Assembly (NCBI RefSeq): GCF_022554085.1
Contig: NZ_JAKFYR010000002.1
Coordinates: 372,001-436,000 of the forward strand
Length of the DNA stretch: 64,000 bases
Direction of reading: 5' to 3'
DNA from: Rhodococcus sp. CH91
GTDB lineage: Bacteria; Actinomycetota; Actinomycetes; Mycobacteriales; Mycobacteriaceae
In this document: positions 63,492 through 64,000 of the stretch, in pieces
How positions within the stretch are numbered: position 1 is the first letter of the stretch
How the letters are laid out: the number at the start of each line of letters is the position of its first letter
Translations under genes and position numbers: made by a program
Notes under the pieces: generated by a model
What the model was told of the DNA's origin: nothing
Database searches by the model: none
What the model saw: only the letters and a program-made list of their open reading frames with translations

Positions 63492-64000
63492 ATGAGCGTT
63501 GCGGACAGCGAATGGCCGGTCGTGGGGGCGACCGGAGCGAGATTCGGTTCCGGTCGGTCCCGTCGACGTCGGCGGCCGGCGGATCAGGCCGGGCTGCCAC
63601 GGGATCACCACGAGTCGGACCCCGCCGCAGGCGGAGTCGCGGCGACCGCGGTGCACCGGCCCGCAGTGGAGACAGCCGACCGGATTGCGGGCACCGGTAC
63701 CAGTGTGGGAATCGAGGACATGAACCAACCAGAGACGTCGTCGTTCGTGCGTCCCTTCGTGCGGAGCGGGGGCCGCACCCGGGCGGAGGTCGAGTTGCCA
63801 CTCGAGGCGCTCGTGTCGGCTGTGCCGTCGGCGATGGGCAGTGAGTCGGGTCCGGCGATGGACGAGCACCGGCTCGTGCTGGCGTTGTGCGCGCAACCGA
63901 GATCGATCATGGAGATCGCGGCACTCGCGCAGATTCCTCTCGGTGTCGCGAGGGTGCTCGTCGGTGATCTCGCGGCGACCGGCGAGATCACGGTGCACCG
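63492..64000 (+). CDS. DUF742 family protein (3' end beyond the window)
   Basis: Partial: at least 169 residues with no stop before the end. From about residue 84 it reads SFVRPFVRSGGRTRAEVELPLEALVSA, then EHRLVLALCAQPRSIMEIAALAQIPLGVARVLVGDLAATGEITV, the winged-helix-like core of DUF742. These proteins (CvnC) belong to conservons, which combine a sensor kinase, a roadblock protein, DUF742 and a Ras-like GTPase. The N-terminal 75 residues are Arg/Ala-rich and unusual. ATG at 63492 has GAGGAGG upstream; an ATG at 63720 would give the usual family length and could be the true start. No kinase or roadblock gene lies upstream. Confidence 0.75.
   Translation, partial: MSVADSEWPVVGATGARFGSGRSRRRRRPADQAGLPRDHHESDPAAGGVAATAVHRPAVETADRIAGTGTSVGIEDMNQPETSSFVRPFVRSGGRTRAEVELPLEALVSAVPSAMGSESGPAMDEHRLVLALCAQPRSIMEIAALAQIPLGVARVLVGDLAATGEITVH

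Noticed and set aside
63135-63998. A 287-codon minus-strand frame opposite the DUF742 gene
   Set aside because: The plus-strand frame carries the DUF742 core and a good ribosome binding site; the minus frame also crosses tRNA-Val(CAC) and its terminator.

Overview
The window is very GC-rich, gene-dense DNA from an actinomycete of the order Mycobacteriales, most likely a Rhodococcus or a close relative. The evidence is the presence of IdeR, SigA/SigB, AftC (arabinan branching), Cei, a WS/DGAT acyltransferase, the coproporphyrin-type haem genes hemE-hemY-hemQ, and many GTG starts. Gene order follows the Mycobacterium tuberculosis Rv2715 to Rv2669 block, read from recall of that genome, with extra genes inserted. 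No IS element, prophage, integrase or CRISPR array is visible, so this is core chromosome with accessory insertions.

Layout. 0-2.6 kb: a permuted NlpC/P60-like protein, oxyR, and a LysR-type effector domain without a helix-turn-helix. 2.6-11.4 kb: DUF3516 helicase, hydrolase, PAC2 protein, lipoprotein, DUF4192, then ideR-galE. 11.5-16.6 kb: acuC and a GNAT/acyl-CoA-synthetase-like protein (a deacetylase/acetyltransferase pair) facing sigB. 16.7-22.5 kb: methyltransferase, small DUF proteins, YihY, a DEIH helicase. 22.7-30.3 kb: khtTU cation antiporter, sigA, ppgK, suhB, cei, DUF4193 and DUF3093. 30.3-38.5 kb: dut-DUF3710, OB-fold and DUF3159 proteins, two TrkA-type RCK proteins, a KimA-like potassium permease and a TrmA-like methyltransferase. 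38.6-48.7 kb: MarR/MFS efflux pair, dxs, sugar porter, MpaB-like protein, RNase D-like nuclease, WS/DGAT, DUF3000. 48.9-62.2 kb: hemE-hemY-hemQ, a BisC-type molybdoenzyme, ldh, HAD hydrolase, msrB, aftC with a hydrolase-like lipoprotein, zapE, GNAT, and a stand-alone LeuA-regulatory-domain protein behind a candidate attenuator. 62.3-64 kb: five tRNAs on the minus strand, one tRNA-Val(CAC) on the plus strand, and the start of a DUF742 gene running off the edge.

How the genes fit together. Several modules are coherent: haem synthesis (hemEYQ), protein acetylation balance (acuC with the GNAT-ACD protein), potassium handling (KhtTU export; TrkA pair with a KimA-like importer), housekeeping and stress sigma factors, iron control (IdeR), peroxide sensing (OxyR) and methionine sulfoxide repair (MsrB, possibly BisC). 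The least explained parts are the leader-peptide/LeuA-domain locus at 61.5-62.2 kb and a set of short tandem repeats that each span a stop codon.
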